Shown one piece after another: positions 50,886-60,050 of a stretch of 64,000 nt of DNA. The position numbers and the translations under genes were made by a program. Where the stretch lies: assembly GCF_000647975.1 (NCBI RefSeq), contig NZ_JFKE01000002.1, positions 558,001 through 622,000 of the forward strand. The letters are read 5' to 3'. The first letter of the stretch is position 1; each line of letters opens with the position of its first letter. This stretch comes from Actibacterium mucosum KCTC 23349. Its GTDB lineage: Bacteria > Pseudomonadota > Alphaproteobacteria > Rhodobacterales > Rhodobacteraceae. The notes beneath the pieces were generated by a model. That model had not been told where the DNA came from. It did not search any database and saw only the letters and a list, made by a program, of their open reading frames with translations.

Positions 50886-52423
50886 CGGCCCTTGAAGATG
50901 CCACCCAGAACCCCACGCACAATGCGCCGGCCAGTGGTGCCTTTCAGCTCTTTCACCAGCGCTTTACCCAAGGCGGAACCGATCGTATCGGACTGCCGCC
51001 GCGCAGTGCGTGCGCGATAGCTTTTGACTCGTGTGCCGGAATAGCGGCGAGCGGCTTGATATTCCCGCTGCATAGGCGCGGCATCTTCCAGCGCCTCTTC
51101 GGCTGCCTCGGCTTCTCGCGCGGCTTGTTCAGAGCGCTGCAACAAGATCTCATAGGCCGAGCGTGGATCGTGCAGTGTGTCGTATTTTCCGGCCACCGGT
51201 GACGCGTCAATGACGGCCTTGCGCGCTGCCTTGTCCAGCGGACCCAGTTGCGAGGCCGGCGGCCGGATCAGCGTGCGTTCCACCACGCCCGGCGCGCCTT
51301 TGCGTTCCAGAAATGACGTCACGGCTTCGCCCACGCCGACATTGCGAATGGCCTCTTCGGTGTCGAACCGGGGATTGTCGCGATAGGTTTCGGCCGCCAG
51401 TTTCAGCGCCTTGCGGTCGCGCGCGGTAAAGGCGCGCAGGGCGTGCTGAATGCGGTTGCCCAGCTGACCCAAGATATCCTCGGGGATGTCCGACGGGCTT
51501 TGCGTGCAGAAATACACCCCCACACCTTTGGACCGGATCAGGCGGGCCACCTGCTCCACCTTATCCACCAGCGCCTTGGGCGCGTCTTCGAAAAGCAGAT
51601 GCGCCTCGTCAAAGAAAAACACCAGCTTGGGCTTGTCGGGGTCGCCAACCTCGGGCAGCTCTTCGAAAAGCTCGGACAGAAGCCACAACAGGAAGGTGGC
51701 GTAAAGGCGTGGCGCGGCCATCAGCTTGTCGGCGGCAAGGATGTTGATACGGCCATGCCCCGTGGCGTCTTTCAGGAACAGATCGTCCAGCGCCAGCGCC
51801 GGTTCGCCGAACAGACGCGCACCGCCTTCGTTTTCCAACACCAACAGACGGCGCTGAATCGCCCCGATCGAGGCCGGCGCCACATTACCATAGCGCAACG
51901 ACAGGCTGTCACGGTTTTCACCGATCCACACCAGCAGCGCCCGCAGATCGGCCAGATCCAGCAATGGCAGGCCCTGATCGTCCGAGACCCGGAAGGCGAT
52001 GTTCAGCACGCCCTCCTGCGCGTCAGTCAGTTCCAGCAGCCGCGACAACAAAAGCGGCCCCATCTCGGCGATGGTTGTGCGCACCGGGTGGCCCTGCTGG
52101 CCGTACAGATCCCAAAAGGTGACGGGGCACGCGGCGTAATCCAGCGGCAGCCCGATCGTATCGCTGCGTTTCATGAACGCGTCGTGCAGTTTGAAATCGG
52201 CCCGGCCCGCGGCGGCCATACCCGATAGATCACCCTTCACGTCTGACACAAAAACCGGCACACCGGCGCGTGAAAACGCCTGTGCCATGATCTGCAGGGT
52301 AACTGTTTTGCCCGTGCCCGTGGCGCCGGCGATCAGCCCGTGCCGGTTGGCATATTTCAACAGCAGCTTTTGTTGAATCCCGTAGGCATCTCCGCCACCG
52401 CCGATCACGATACTGTCTTGCAC
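50882..52423 (-). CDS. HerA-like/DUF853 ATPase
   Basis: 513 residues. Walker A is [14 protein letters not shown], followed by [14 protein letters not shown]. Walker B is [15 protein letters not shown], and a sensor-like [19 protein letters not shown] follows. The C-terminal ~120 residues are charged and contain a coiled coil ([17 protein letters not shown]) with basic ends. The start is GTG 52423 with AGGAGG seven bases upstream. The family is a VirB4/HerA-type translocase relative of unknown role, often listed as DUF853. Convergent with the CorC gene. Confidence 0.92.
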   Translation of the reverse strand: MQDSIVIGGGGDAYGIQQKLLLKYANRHGLIAGATGTGKTVTLQIMAQAFSRAGVPVFVSDVKGDLSGMAAAGRADFKLHDAFMKRSDTIGLPLDYAACPVTFWDLYGQQGHPVRTTIAEMGPLLLSRLLELTDAQEGVLNIAFRVSDDQGLPLLDLADLRALLVWIGENRDSLSLRYGNVAPASIGAIQRRLLVLENEGGARLFGEPALALDDLFLKDATGHGRINILAADKLMAAPRLYATFLLWLLSELFEELPEVGDPDKPKLVFFFDEAHLLFEDAPKALVDKVEQVARLIRSKGVGVYFCTQSPSDIPEDILGQLGNRIQHALRAFTARDRKALKLAAETYRDNPRFDTEEAIRNVGVGEAVTSFLERKGAPGVVERTLIRPPASQLGPLDKAARKAVIDASPVAGKYDTLHDPRSAYEILLQRSEQAAREAEAAEEALEDAAPMQREYQAARRYSGTRVKSYRARTARRQSDTIGSALGKALVKELKGTTGRRIVRGVLGGIFKGR

Positions 52424-52540
52424 GTTTAACCCTCCTGCCTCGGCGCACGCCTTGATCACACCCCGTTAACCACCTTGTGCCAGACTGGATGCTATCCCGC
52501 AATCGGCTCGATGGCCGTTTGGGGTTCCTCCCTGTCGACT

Positions 52541-52572
52541 GGCCGTGCCGTTTGTGCACGGCCTCTTTTTTT
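52541..52572 (+). terminator. Rho-independent terminator without an upstream + strand gene
   Basis: The 8-bp stem GGCCGTGC/GCACGGCC (52541-52548 and 52556-52563) with a 7-nt loop is followed by TCTTTTTTT. The nearest + strand gene upstream ends at 50885, more than 1.6 kb away behind an opposing gene, so a short + strand transcript is implied. Confidence 0.7.
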
Positions 52573-52639
52573 GTCTGGTTTCAATTCCGTAGCCGATTGC
52601 GTGATTATGTGTTGACGCGTCCCGAATATGATTCTAGCG

Positions 52640-52720
52640 TTCCGGCAATGATTAAGTCGGCCAGTCCGACGGGGAGAAAAAAGACACGAAAAGGGGCCCT
52701 CTGCTGGCCCCTTTTCATTT
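52640..52720 (+). ncRNA. candidate small RNA
   Basis: TTGACG (52612-52617) could be a -35 element, with a weak TAGCGT after 17 bp. The putative transcript would contain a small hairpin GTCGG-CCAGT-CCGAC, an A-rich single-stranded part and a perfect 10-bp terminator hairpin (AAAAGGGGCC with GGCCCCTTTT, 52689-52715). This is the layout of a short trans-acting RNA. The hairpin is symmetrical (A run before, T run after), so it may also act on the - strand. No Rfam family is recognised. Confidence 0.35.
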
Positions 52721-52852
52721 GCGCAAACGCTTGTGATTGAACGGCGATTTCCCGCCCCGGGCTTTGGCGCACAGAGTTTTCCGCCTGACAGCATTGCCAC
52801 CGCGTGCTAAGCCGCTGTGCAAAGGAAAAATGCACAAAGGACAAGCACAGCT

Positions 52853-53455
52853 ATGAATGCATTACGCATGGCATTACTGGGCATCGCACTTTCGGCGGCT
52901 CCGGTTGTCGCTCAGGACACCGCGACAAACCAAACAGAAGCAGAGACGGCAGCGCCCGAAACGGATGCCCCTGCGGACCCGAACGCACCGGGCACCTCCT
53001 ATCGGCTGAACACCCATTCAGATTGGGAGATACGGTGCATTCGTGCAAATGAAGGACAGGTTGATCCCTGCCAGCTTTACCAGCTTTTGACCGATGATCA
53101 GGGCGGTCCCGTCGCAGAATTTACCGTTTACCTTATTCCCGGCCAGGAAGAAGTTGCCGCTGGCGCCACGATCGCGGTGCCACTGCAGACGTTGCTTAGC
53201 CAGCCATTGGCGATCAAGGTCGACCGTTCCCCTGCAAAAACCTATCCCTATCGTTTCTGCACGCAGGTGTCGTGTTTTGCGCGCATCGGTCTGACGCAGC
53301 AGGATGTTGATTCCTATCGTCGCGGGAACGGAGCAATTGTTTCGATTGTACCGCTGGCCTTGCCGGACCAACGTGTGAATCTCGGGCTTTCGCTGTCTGG
53401 CTTTACCGCCGCATTCAAGGAAATGGTTGAGTCGCAAGAACAACCGGCCGAATAA
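52853..53455 (+). CDS. invasion-associated locus B (IalB) family protein
   Basis: 200 residues with a signal peptide (NALRMALLGIALSAAPVVAQ). The IalB domain (about 45-190) has the family pattern: SDWEIRCIRANEGQVDPCQL, LPLQ-type strand AVPLQTLLSQPLAIKVD, then PYRFCTQVSCFARIGL with paired Cys. ATG 52853 gives a clean signal peptide; an in-frame ATG at 52817 would not. IalB helps erythrocyte entry in Bartonella, but the family is widespread in free-living alphaproteobacteria, where its periplasmic role is unknown. Confidence 0.9.
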   Translation: MNALRMALLGIALSAAPVVAQDTATNQTEAETAAPETDAPADPNAPGTSYRLNTHSDWEIRCIRANEGQVDPCQLYQLLTDDQGGPVAEFTVYLIPGQEEVAAGATIAVPLQTLLSQPLAIKVDRSPAKTYPYRFCTQVSCFARIGLTQQDVDSYRRGNGAIVSIVPLALPDQRVNLGLSLSGFTAAFKEMVESQEQPAE

Positions 53456-53461
53456 CGGTTT

Positions 53462-53487
53462 TGGCGCGGCCAGGGCCGCGCCATTTA
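53462..53487 (+). terminator. hairpin after the IalB-like gene
   Basis: A 10-bp perfect inverted repeat (TGGCGCGGCC with GGCCGCGCCA) lies 7 nt after the stop and overlaps the end of the opposing ketoacyl synthase gene. The following T-run is short (ATTTA), so efficiency is uncertain. Confidence 0.5.
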
Positions 53488-54693
53488 CATTGCCCGCAAG
53501 GCAAGAACGGCGTTCAGACCGCCAAAGGCGAACGCGTTCGACAACACCACGTCAACCTTGGCATCACGCGCTTCGTTCGGGACAACGTCCAGAGCACATT
53601 CCGGATCTGCCTCTTGGTAGCCGACCGTAGGCGCCACGACCCCTTCACGCAGCGCCAAAATGCAGGCCAACAGCTCTACCGCGCCGGTTCCGCCGATCAG
53701 ATGCCCATGCATCGACTTGGTCGACGAAATCATTAGGTTGTCGGCATGAGTACCGAATACATCAGCAACCGCCGCACATTCGGTTTTGTCGTTCGCCGCC
53801 GTCCCGGTGCCATGCGCATTGATGTATTGTACATCTTCGGGGTTCAGCCCGGCGTCTTTCATGGCCCCGGAAATCGCACGCGCCGCCCCTTGCTTGGACG
53901 GCATCACGATATCAGAGGCGTCCGAGGTCATGGCAAAACCGACAACTTCGGCCAAAATCTCAGCTCCGCGGGCTTTGGCGTGCTCGTATTCCTCGAACAC
54001 GAAAATCGCAGCACCCTCGCCCTGCACCATGCCGTTGCGATTGGCCGAGAACGGCCGGCAGGCGTCCTTGGACATCACACGCAGCCCTTCCCAGGCCTTG
54101 ATGCCGCCAAAGCACAACATCGCCTCGGTTCCGCCGGTGACCATTGCACGGCTCATGCCGGACCGGATCAACTGAAACGCCTGGCCCATCGCGTGGTTCG
54201 ACGACGAACAAGCGGTGGCGACGGTAAAGCTGGGTCCTTTGAGGTTGTATTCCATCGAGATATGGCTGGCCGCGGCGTTGTTCATCAACTTGGGCACCAC
54301 AAACGGATGCACGCGGTTCTTTCCGTCCTCGTAAACGGTGCGATAATTCTCGTCCCAGGTGTTCACGCCCCCACCTGCCGTGCCCAGAACAACGCCGGTT
54401 TCGGCAGACAAGTCGCCCGAGAATGTTAGGCCAGATTGGGCAATCGCCTCTTTCGCGGCCAAAAGGGCAAACTGGGTGAAACGGTCATACAGGGCAATCT
54501 GCTGGCGATTGAAGTGATCTTCGGCCACGAAGCCCTGAACCTGTCCACCAATTCGAATTGACAGACGCTCTACATCACGCAGTTCCAGCGGGCCGATACC
54601 GCATTTGCCTTCGGCCATCGCGCGTTGCGTGGCCGTGGCGCTGTGGCCAAGGGCGTTGATCGCCCCCTGCCCCGTAATGACAACGCGTTTCAT
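53485..54693 (-). CDS. beta-ketoacyl-ACP synthase (FabF-like)
   Basis: 402 residues of the thiolase fold. The catalytic Cys is in VATACSSSNHAMG, and the two His are in INAHGTGTAANDKTE and STKSMHGHLIGGTGAVE, with the Lys in the latter. The C-terminal SNAFAFGGLNAVL is also typical. It extends acyl chains on ACP. It overlaps the acyl carrier protein gene by 4 nt and is followed in the operon's 5' direction by lpxD. This context suggests a dedicated long or hydroxylated chain for lipid A rather than bulk fatty acid synthesis. Confidence 0.93.
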   Translation of the reverse strand: MKRVVITGQGAINALGHSATATQRAMAEGKCGIGPLELRDVERLSIRIGGQVQGFVAEDHFNRQQIALYDRFTQFALLAAKEAIAQSGLTFSGDLSAETGVVLGTAGGGVNTWDENYRTVYEDGKNRVHPFVVPKLMNNAAASHISMEYNLKGPSFTVATACSSSNHAMGQAFQLIRSGMSRAMVTGGTEAMLCFGGIKAWEGLRVMSKDACRPFSANRNGMVQGEGAAIFVFEEYEHAKARGAEILAEVVGFAMTSDASDIVMPSKQGAARAISGAMKDAGLNPEDVQYINAHGTGTAANDKTECAAVADVFGTHADNLMISSTKSMHGHLIGGTGAVELLACILALREGVVAPTVGYQEADPECALDVVPNEARDAKVDVVLSNAFAFGGLNAVLALRAM

Positions 54694-54956
54694 TGCTTTT
54701 GTTCAGCCACCAGGCCTTCGACGGCCTTGATGATTGCCGCAACCGACGAAATGTCGAAATCGCTTTCCGATGGGTCGTTCGCATTGAACGGCACCTGAAT
54801 GTCGAACGCTTCTTCGATGGCAAAAATGCTTTCCACCAGACCCAGGCTATCGATTCCCAGATCATCCAGCGAGCTTTCGGGTGTCACGTCGGACACATCC
54901 AAAACAGCCTGCTCGGCGATGATTTCGATGACCTTGTCCTGTACTTCGTTGGACAT
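54690..54956 (-). CDS. acyl carrier protein (specialised)
   Basis: 88 residues of four helices with the phosphopantetheine Ser in the DSL motif (LGIDSLGLVESIFAIEEAF). The helix 2 recognition face is acidic. The sequence differs clearly from housekeeping AcpP (which has ADSLDTVELV), and it resembles in size and place the AcpXL proteins that carry very-long chains to lipid A in rhizobia. It lies 34 nt downstream of lpxD and overlaps the ketoacyl synthase gene. Housekeeping acpP is not in this window. Confidence 0.92.
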   Translation of the reverse strand: MSNEVQDKVIEIIAEQAVLDVSDVTPESSLDDLGIDSLGLVESIFAIEEAFDIQVPFNANDPSESDFDISSVAAIIKAVEGLVAEQKQ

Positions 54957-54990
54957 GCCTTGGTCTCCCTGCTCTGGCGTTGGGCGTGAT

Positions 54991-56082
54991 TTAGTCGCTC
55001 TTAGCGGTTTTGGAAACTGCTTTTTGCAATTCGGCCACCTGTTTGAACAATCTAGGAAGCCTGCGCAGGCCTTTGTAGATCTCGATATTCTGTTCCATCT
55101 TGACCGCCGGGTTGCCCATTACGGCACGACCTGCAGGGACGCTGGACAAGATTTTGGTGCCGCCACCGGCCACTACGTCGCTGCCAATCGAGATATTGTC
55201 GACCACACCAACATGCCCACCCAGAACCACACGATCACCCAGCGTAGTGGACCCCGCGATACCAACACCGGCGGCAAACAGGCAATCGTTCCCGATCACA
55301 ACGTTATGGGCAACATGCACAAGGTTATCGATCTTTGTGCCATTACCGACCCGTGTCGACCGGATTGTGCCCTTGTCGATGCAGGCATTGGCACCCAACT
55401 CGACATCGTCACCAATCTCCACTGCGCCCAGCGAATGAATGCGTGTCCAGCTTTGTTCTGCGATCTCGGAGGCCTGTCCCATTGTTTCACGCACGCGTTC
55501 CACATTGGACTTTTCCGGAGTGACGAAAGACAGTCCATCAGATCCGACCACCGCGCCGGGCTGCGCGATAAACCGGTCACCGATGGTTACGCGCGAACCG
55601 ATGCGGGCGCCGTTCATCAACAGAGCGTCATCGCCGATCACCGCGTCCTCGGCAATCGAAACGTGGCTTGCGATTCGTGCGGTTTTGCCAATGCGCACGC
55701 GGGCACCGATAACAACAAACGGCCCGACTGCCGCGCCCTTGCCGATTTGTGCGCTGGGATCAACCACAGCGGTGGGATGAATGCCCGGTGCAATTTCCGG
55801 ACCCGGGTCCATCAACTGTGTCAAACCGGACAAGGCATAGCGCGGCCGTGGCACGAAAACAGCGGCCTTCAGGCCCAACGCTTGCCAGTCGGCGCCATCC
55901 CATAATGCGGCCACCTGTGCCGCGCCTTGCGGCAGGCTTTCGGCAAATTTTGGGGACATGGCCAGTGCAAGGTCATTCGGCCCCGCCGATGCCGGCTCGG
56001 ACACGCCAGTCACCTCTAACGTCCCGTCCCCTTCGACCTTTGCGCCAAGCGCGTCTGCGATCTGGTTCACGGTGTGGGTCAT
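54991..56082 (-). CDS. lpxD: UDP-3-O-acylglucosamine N-acyltransferase
   Basis: 363 residues. The N-terminal uridine-binding domain (MTHTVNQIADALGAKVEG) precedes a long hexapeptide beta-helix with the catalytic His in KIDNLVHVAHNVVIG and a closing helix. It adds the N-linked hydroxyacyl chain in lipid A synthesis. In many proteobacteria lpxD lies between skp and fabZ; here it is 21 kb away, next to its own acyl carrier protein. It starts the lpxD-acp-fabF operon. Confidence 0.97.
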   Translation of the reverse strand: MTHTVNQIADALGAKVEGDGTLEVTGVSEPASAGPNDLALAMSPKFAESLPQGAAQVAALWDGADWQALGLKAAVFVPRPRYALSGLTQLMDPGPEIAPGIHPTAVVDPSAQIGKGAAVGPFVVIGARVRIGKTARIASHVSIAEDAVIGDDALLMNGARIGSRVTIGDRFIAQPGAVVGSDGLSFVTPEKSNVERVRETMGQASEIAEQSWTRIHSLGAVEIGDDVELGANACIDKGTIRSTRVGNGTKIDNLVHVAHNVVIGNDCLFAAGVGIAGSTTLGDRVVLGGHVGVVDNISIGSDVVAGGGTKILSSVPAGRAVMGNPAVKMEQNIEIYKGLRRLPRLFKQVAELQKAVSKTAKSD

Positions 56083-56114
56083 GGCGCGGTCCTGCTTTGC
56101 TGTTTAAGGCACAA

Positions 56115-56145
56115 AACGCAAAACGCCCGGCTTCGGGCCGGGCGT
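56115..56145 (-). terminator. Rho-independent terminator of the L,D-transpeptidase gene
   Basis: A perfect 9-bp stem (ACGCCCGGC with GCCGGGCGT) with a TTCGG-type loop lies between the transpeptidase stop and lpxD. On the - strand it is followed by TTTTGCGTTTTG, a T-rich tail. Confidence 0.75.
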
Positions 56146-56169
56146 CGTGCCTGCCTTTGAGGCAAATGT

Positions 56170-57768
56170 TTAGCTGCGAACGGCCCTGAGCACCACCCCG
56201 GCTTCGCTGAGTGCGTCAAACAGCTTGGCATCGCGGCCATAGATGTCGGTACGGAATTGAACGCGCCCCTTTGGCTCGGTAAAGGCAGTGCGATAGATGA
56301 TATGCACCGGCACCTGCTTTTCCAGCGGCACTGTGGTTTCCCGGCCGGTATTCAGACGCTCTGCGAAGAAGCTTTGGGGGTTGGCGGTCTGCTTGCTGAG
56401 CAACTCGTAGGCAAAATCAAACGGGTCATTCAGACGGATACATCCATGTGAAAACGCCCGCGCCTCGCGGCCGAAAAGCGACTTATGTGGCGTGTCATGC
56501 AGATAGATGTTGTGGCGGTTGGGGAACATGAACTTCACCAAACCCAGCGCGTTGCCGCGCGACGGCGGCTGCTTGATGTCAAAAGGGAAGTTACGAGTGC
56601 TGTATTGCGTGAAATCGGTGTTGGCCCGGTCCACCAGCTGTCCACGCGCGTCGGTGATCCGCAGATGGCTGACCGCCTGCGGGTTCTTTTTCAACATGGG
56701 AAGGTACTCTTTGGTGGCAATCGAACGTGGCACGTTCCATGTAGGATTGATCACCATGTGCTCCATGATGTCCGAGAACTCGGGCGTGCGGCGGTCCGAG
56801 GTGTTCGCTCCGACAACCGAACGCGTCTTGAACGCCACTTGACCGTTTTCCATGATGCGCGCGTGAAAGTCGGTAATGTTCACCAGGATATGGCGCTGCC
56901 CGCGTTCATCGCCCAGCCAGCGTTCGCGTTCCATCGCGACAATCACCTGCTCTAGACGGGTCTGTACCGGCACGTTCAGCGCAGCGATCGTGGCGTCGCC
57001 GGCGACCCCATCTGCCAGAAGGCCATGGTCGATCTGGAATGCCTGCACGGCCTTTTGCAATTTGCTGTCATAGCTTTGCGAAGGCGACCGTTTCATATAC
57101 CCCATCGCAATCAGGCGGTTGCGCAGCGCCACCACCTTGGCACCACTGTCGCCAGGCTCCAACTTGCCTTTCGGTACGCCCTCGCCCCAGCCACCGGCGC
57201 CCAGCAGGCGCTCCAAACGCTGCTTTTCGGCCATCAGGCGCTTGTATTCAGGGCTTTTGGGAGCCAGGCTCTTGAAATACGCGTTAGGCGCGCTTTTCGA
57301 AAACGCCACCAGTTGTGCCGTGCCATCGCGGCGGCTGGGCTTGCGCTTGATGCCCTCGATCAATCGGGTGCCGTCCAGAACGCCGCTTTGCAGATCTTGC
57401 GCGTATTGCAGGAACATCTGGCTCAGCTCGACCTCGACACGGCCAAGGTCGCGCGACGATTTTGCTGATTTCAGCAGTTCGCGCACCATTTCCGCGGAAT
57501 AGCGCGACGACGGCAGACCATGTGCATCAACGGAAGCCAGTGCTTTCACAAAAGCGCGCCGCCGTGCCTTGTCGTCCTTGCCCGTCCAAATCGCTTCGTA
57601 GTTCGTGGTTCGATAAAATTCGGACAGCGCCTCACTGCTGGAGGCCGCTTCGGCGACGGCTTGTTTGAACGCCGTTACTTGCCCGAACGCGGGGATTGCC
57701 GCCGCCAAAGAAAGAGCCGCGCCTGCAATCAGGGGCCTTGCAAAGGCAGGTAAATTGGAAAACGTCAT
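56170..57768 (-). CDS. L,D-transpeptidase, YcbB/LdtD type
   Basis: 532 residues with a signal peptide (LIAGAALSLAAAIPAFG). A scaffold domain (about 30-190) precedes a peptidoglycan-binding repeat (PGDSGAKVVALRNRLIAMGY) and the YkuD domain (about 290-460), where the active-site His and Cys are in REARAFSHGCIRLNDPFDFA. It makes 3-3 peptide cross-links or attaches proteins to peptidoglycan in the periplasm. The neighbouring divergent gene encodes an M15-like exported protein. Three GANTC sites lie in the shared upstream region. Confidence 0.95.
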   Translation of the reverse strand: MTFSNLPAFARPLIAGAALSLAAAIPAFGQVTAFKQAVAEAASSSEALSEFYRTTNYEAIWTGKDDKARRRAFVKALASVDAHGLPSSRYSAEMVRELLKSAKSSRDLGRVEVELSQMFLQYAQDLQSGVLDGTRLIEGIKRKPSRRDGTAQLVAFSKSAPNAYFKSLAPKSPEYKRLMAEKQRLERLLGAGGWGEGVPKGKLEPGDSGAKVVALRNRLIAMGYMKRSPSQSYDSKLQKAVQAFQIDHGLLADGVAGDATIAALNVPVQTRLEQVIVAMERERWLGDERGQRHILVNITDFHARIMENGQVAFKTRSVVGANTSDRRTPEFSDIMEHMVINPTWNVPRSIATKEYLPMLKKNPQAVSHLRITDARGQLVDRANTDFTQYSTRNFPFDIKQPPSRGNALGLVKFMFPNRHNIYLHDTPHKSLFGREARAFSHGCIRLNDPFDFAYELLSKQTANPQSFFAERLNTGRETTVPLEKQVPVHIIYRTAFTEPKGRVQFRTDIYGRDAKLFDALSEAGVVLRAVRS

Positions 57769-58084
57769 ATCTCGGTCCTCAACAACTTGGCATAACTACG
57801 TGGTCGATAGCAGAAAATCGCCAGTTTTGTGCGCATCTGTCTAATCACATTATTGCCAATTGGTTCGCCTGCTTTCTGTCTGTTGCACACATGCCGCGGA
57901 TTCAAAAGCAATCTTGCGAATCCAGATGGGTAGGCAAAAATCTGCTTATTCCCCCTTGAATTCCCCCAAAGACCTCACAACGGGCTTGGTTAGTGAATCC
58001 TTTCATGTCATAAATCGCGTGCACTTGGGGAAAATCAAAATACCGCCGTAAGGCGGGCTTGCGACGACGGGACAGGCGCATTCT
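57769..58084. promoter_or_regulatory. divergent promoter region with three GANTC sites
   Basis: This 316-nt gap between the L,D-transpeptidase and DUF882 genes has no coding frame. It carries GATTC (57899-57903), GAATC (57918-57922) and GAATC (57995-57999), sites methylated by CcrM in alphaproteobacteria. About one would be expected by chance in this length. It may link cell-wall enzyme expression to the cell cycle, which is inference. Confidence 0.4.
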
Positions 58085-58651
58085 ATGGCGACGAATAAGA
58101 GCGTGATCACACGACGTGGTGTGCTGCGTGCATTTGCGGCAACGGCAGTGGCGGCAGCGCCTACTTATGCCAACGCCTTTGGCTTCAATCGCGGCTCGGG
58201 TGATATTCGCAGTATTGCGATGTATTCCGGCAGAACCGGTGAAAGCATCAACACGATCTACTGGATCGACGGCAAATACATCAAAGAGGCCGTGGCCGAG
58301 ATCAATCACTTCATGCGGGATTGGCGGACCGGTGGCACCATCGATATCGATCTTCGGACGATCGACATCATTTCGGCCACGCGTAACCTGATGGATACGG
58401 ACGAGCCTTACATGATGCTGTCGGGCTATCGCAGCCCACAGACAAACGCCATGTTGCGTTCGCGTTCAAGGGCCGTCGCGCGCAACTCGTTGCATATGTC
58501 CGGTCAAGCCGCCGATCTGCGGTTGAAGAGCCGTTCCGTCAATCAGATCTTTGCTGCGGCCAAGGCCTGCCACGCAGGTGGCGTGGGTAAATACTCGCGC
58601 TCGAACTTCGTTCACATGGACTGTGGCGATGTGCGCACTTGGGGTGGCTAA
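58085..58651 (+). CDS. Tat-exported DUF882 / M15-like protein
   Basis: 188 residues. The N-terminus carries a twin-Arg signal (SVITRRGVLRAFAATAV), an unusual export route for a hydrolase that implies folding with metal in the cytoplasm. The DUF882 core shows the M15-type metal pattern: SGYRSPQTN, HMSGQAADLRL (His and Asp) and FVHMDCG (His), as in E. coli YcbK/MepK, which cleaves peptidoglycan cross-links. It is divergent from the L,D-transpeptidase and is followed by a terminator. Confidence 0.92.
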   Translation: MATNKSVITRRGVLRAFAATAVAAAPTYANAFGFNRGSGDIRSIAMYSGRTGESINTIYWIDGKYIKEAVAEINHFMRDWRTGGTIDIDLRTIDIISATRNLMDTDEPYMMLSGYRSPQTNAMLRSRSRAVARNSLHMSGQAADLRLKSRSVNQIFAAAKACHAGGVGKYSRSNFVHMDCGDVRTWGG

Positions 58652-58681
58652 GCCAACTGAACAGAATTGATACAGTTTCCA

Positions 58682-58705
58682 AAGCCCCGCATCGCGGGGC
58701 TTTTT
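58682..58705 (+). terminator. Rho-independent terminator of the DUF882 gene
   Basis: A 9-bp stem (AAGCCCCGC with GCGGGGCTT) with a 3-nt loop (ATC) and a T-run, 31 nt after the stop codon. Confidence 0.85.
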
Positions 58706-58829
58706 GCTGTACTCAGCCCCGCACCGACATAAAAACTTCAAATGACATTCACATTCCATCGGCGTAGGCCTTTTGTAATCTAAAGAGGTGGACAACCTCG
58801 GTTTCGAGCATTGAAAACAGGAGTTTTCC

Positions 58830-60050
58830 ATGAAAATTGCAGTATTGGGCGGTGATGGATTCTGCGGGTGGCCAACGGCCTTGCACCTTTCAGATCAGGG
58901 GCACGAAGTTCACATCATCGACAACCTGTCGCGCCGCTGGATTGATACAGAACTGGGCGTTCAATCGCTGACGCCGATGGACTCGATTCAGGAACGCTGC
59001 CGCATATGGAAACAGGAAACTGGCAAAACGCTGGCGTTCCACTTGCTGGACTTGGCCACAGAATACGAGCGTCTGCGCGCATGGCTGGCCGAACACCGCC
59101 CCGACGCGGTGGTCCACTTTGCCGAGCAACGCGCCGCGCCCTATTCGATGAAATCGGACCGCCACAAGGTCTACACCGTCAACAACAACGTCAACGCCAC
59201 GCATAACCTGCTGACGGCGCTGGTGGAAACCGGCATTGATGCGCATCTGGTGCACCTGGGCACGATGGGCGTTTACGGCTATTCCACCATCGGCGCGGCG
59301 ATCCCCGAGGGGTATCTGCCGGTGGGCATCGAAACGCTGGATGGGTCGGTGAAAAGCCAGGATATCCTGTACCCCACCCGCCCCGGCTCGGTCTATCACA
59401 TGACCAAATCGCTCGATCAGATCCTGTTTCAGTTCTATGCACAAAACGACGGGCTGCGGATCACCGACCTGCATCAGGGCATCGTCTGGGGCACCCATAC
59501 CGCGCAGACCAAGCGGCATGAACAGCTGATCAACCGGTTCGATTACGATGGCGATTACGGCACCGTGCTGAACCGTTTCCTGATCCAGGCCGCGATCGGT
59601 TATCCGCTGACGGTGCACGGCACCGGCGGGCAGACCCGCGCCTTTATCCACCTGCAGGACAGCGTGCGTTGCATTGAACTGGCCTTGTCCGACGCGCCGG
59701 CCGCGGGTGACAAGGTCAAGATCTTCAACCAGATGACCGAAACCCACCGCGTGCGCGATCTGGCCGAGATGATTGCCGGCATGACCGGGGCCGAGATCGC
59801 CTATCTGCCGAACCCCCGCAAAGAGGCCGAGGCCAACGACCTGATCGTGCGCAACGATCAATTCCTGGGGCTGGGTCTGAACCCGATCACGCTGGCCGAA
59901 GGCCTGTTGGAGGAAGTGGTCGAGGTCGCCCGCAAATACGCCCACCGGATTGACCGCAAGCGCGTGCCCGCCGTGTCCGCCTGGACCAAGGACCTGGCCA
60001 GCCGGGTTGAGACCGACCCCGAAGGCACACGGCTGAAATCGGTGTCATGA
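58830..60050 (+). CDS. sqdB: UDP-sulfoquinovose synthase
   Basis: 406 residues, an extended SDR. The NAD site is VLGGDGFCGWPTALHLS. The YxxxK motif is VYHMTKSLDQ, and SQD1-type segments HFAEQRAAPYSMKSD, HLGTMGVYGYSTIGA and GTGGQTRAFIHLQDS are all present. It makes UDP-sulfoquinovose from UDP-glucose and sulfite, the head group of the plant-type sulfolipid SQDG. ACAGGAG precedes the ATG. The next gene overlaps it as ATGA, which matches the sqdB-D-C order of Rhodobacter sphaeroides. Confidence 0.96.
   Translation: MKIAVLGGDGFCGWPTALHLSDQGHEVHIIDNLSRRWIDTELGVQSLTPMDSIQERCRIWKQETGKTLAFHLLDLATEYERLRAWLAEHRPDAVVHFAEQRAAPYSMKSDRHKVYTVNNNVNATHNLLTALVETGIDAHLVHLGTMGVYGYSTIGAAIPEGYLPVGIETLDGSVKSQDILYPTRPGSVYHMTKSLDQILFQFYAQNDGLRITDLHQGIVWGTHTAQTKRHEQLINRFDYDGDYGTVLNRFLIQAAIGYPLTVHGTGGQTRAFIHLQDSVRCIELALSDAPAAGDKVKIFNQMTETHRVRDLAEMIAGMTGAEIAYLPNPRKEAEANDLIVRNDQFLGLGLNPITLAEGLLEEVVEVARKYAHRIDRKRVPAVSAWTKDLASRVETDPEGTRLKSVS

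Larger units (their letters stand above)
52424..52852. other. 429-nt intergenic region with two + strand terminator-like hairpins
   Basis: This gap separates the HerA-like gene (- strand) from the IalB-like gene (+ strand). It has no convincing protein-coding frame. It holds two strong hairpins (52541-52572 and 52689-52715), a TTGACG element at 52612-52617, and a GTTAACC near 52480. As no + strand gene ends here, the hairpins suggest small RNAs. Confidence 0.6.
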
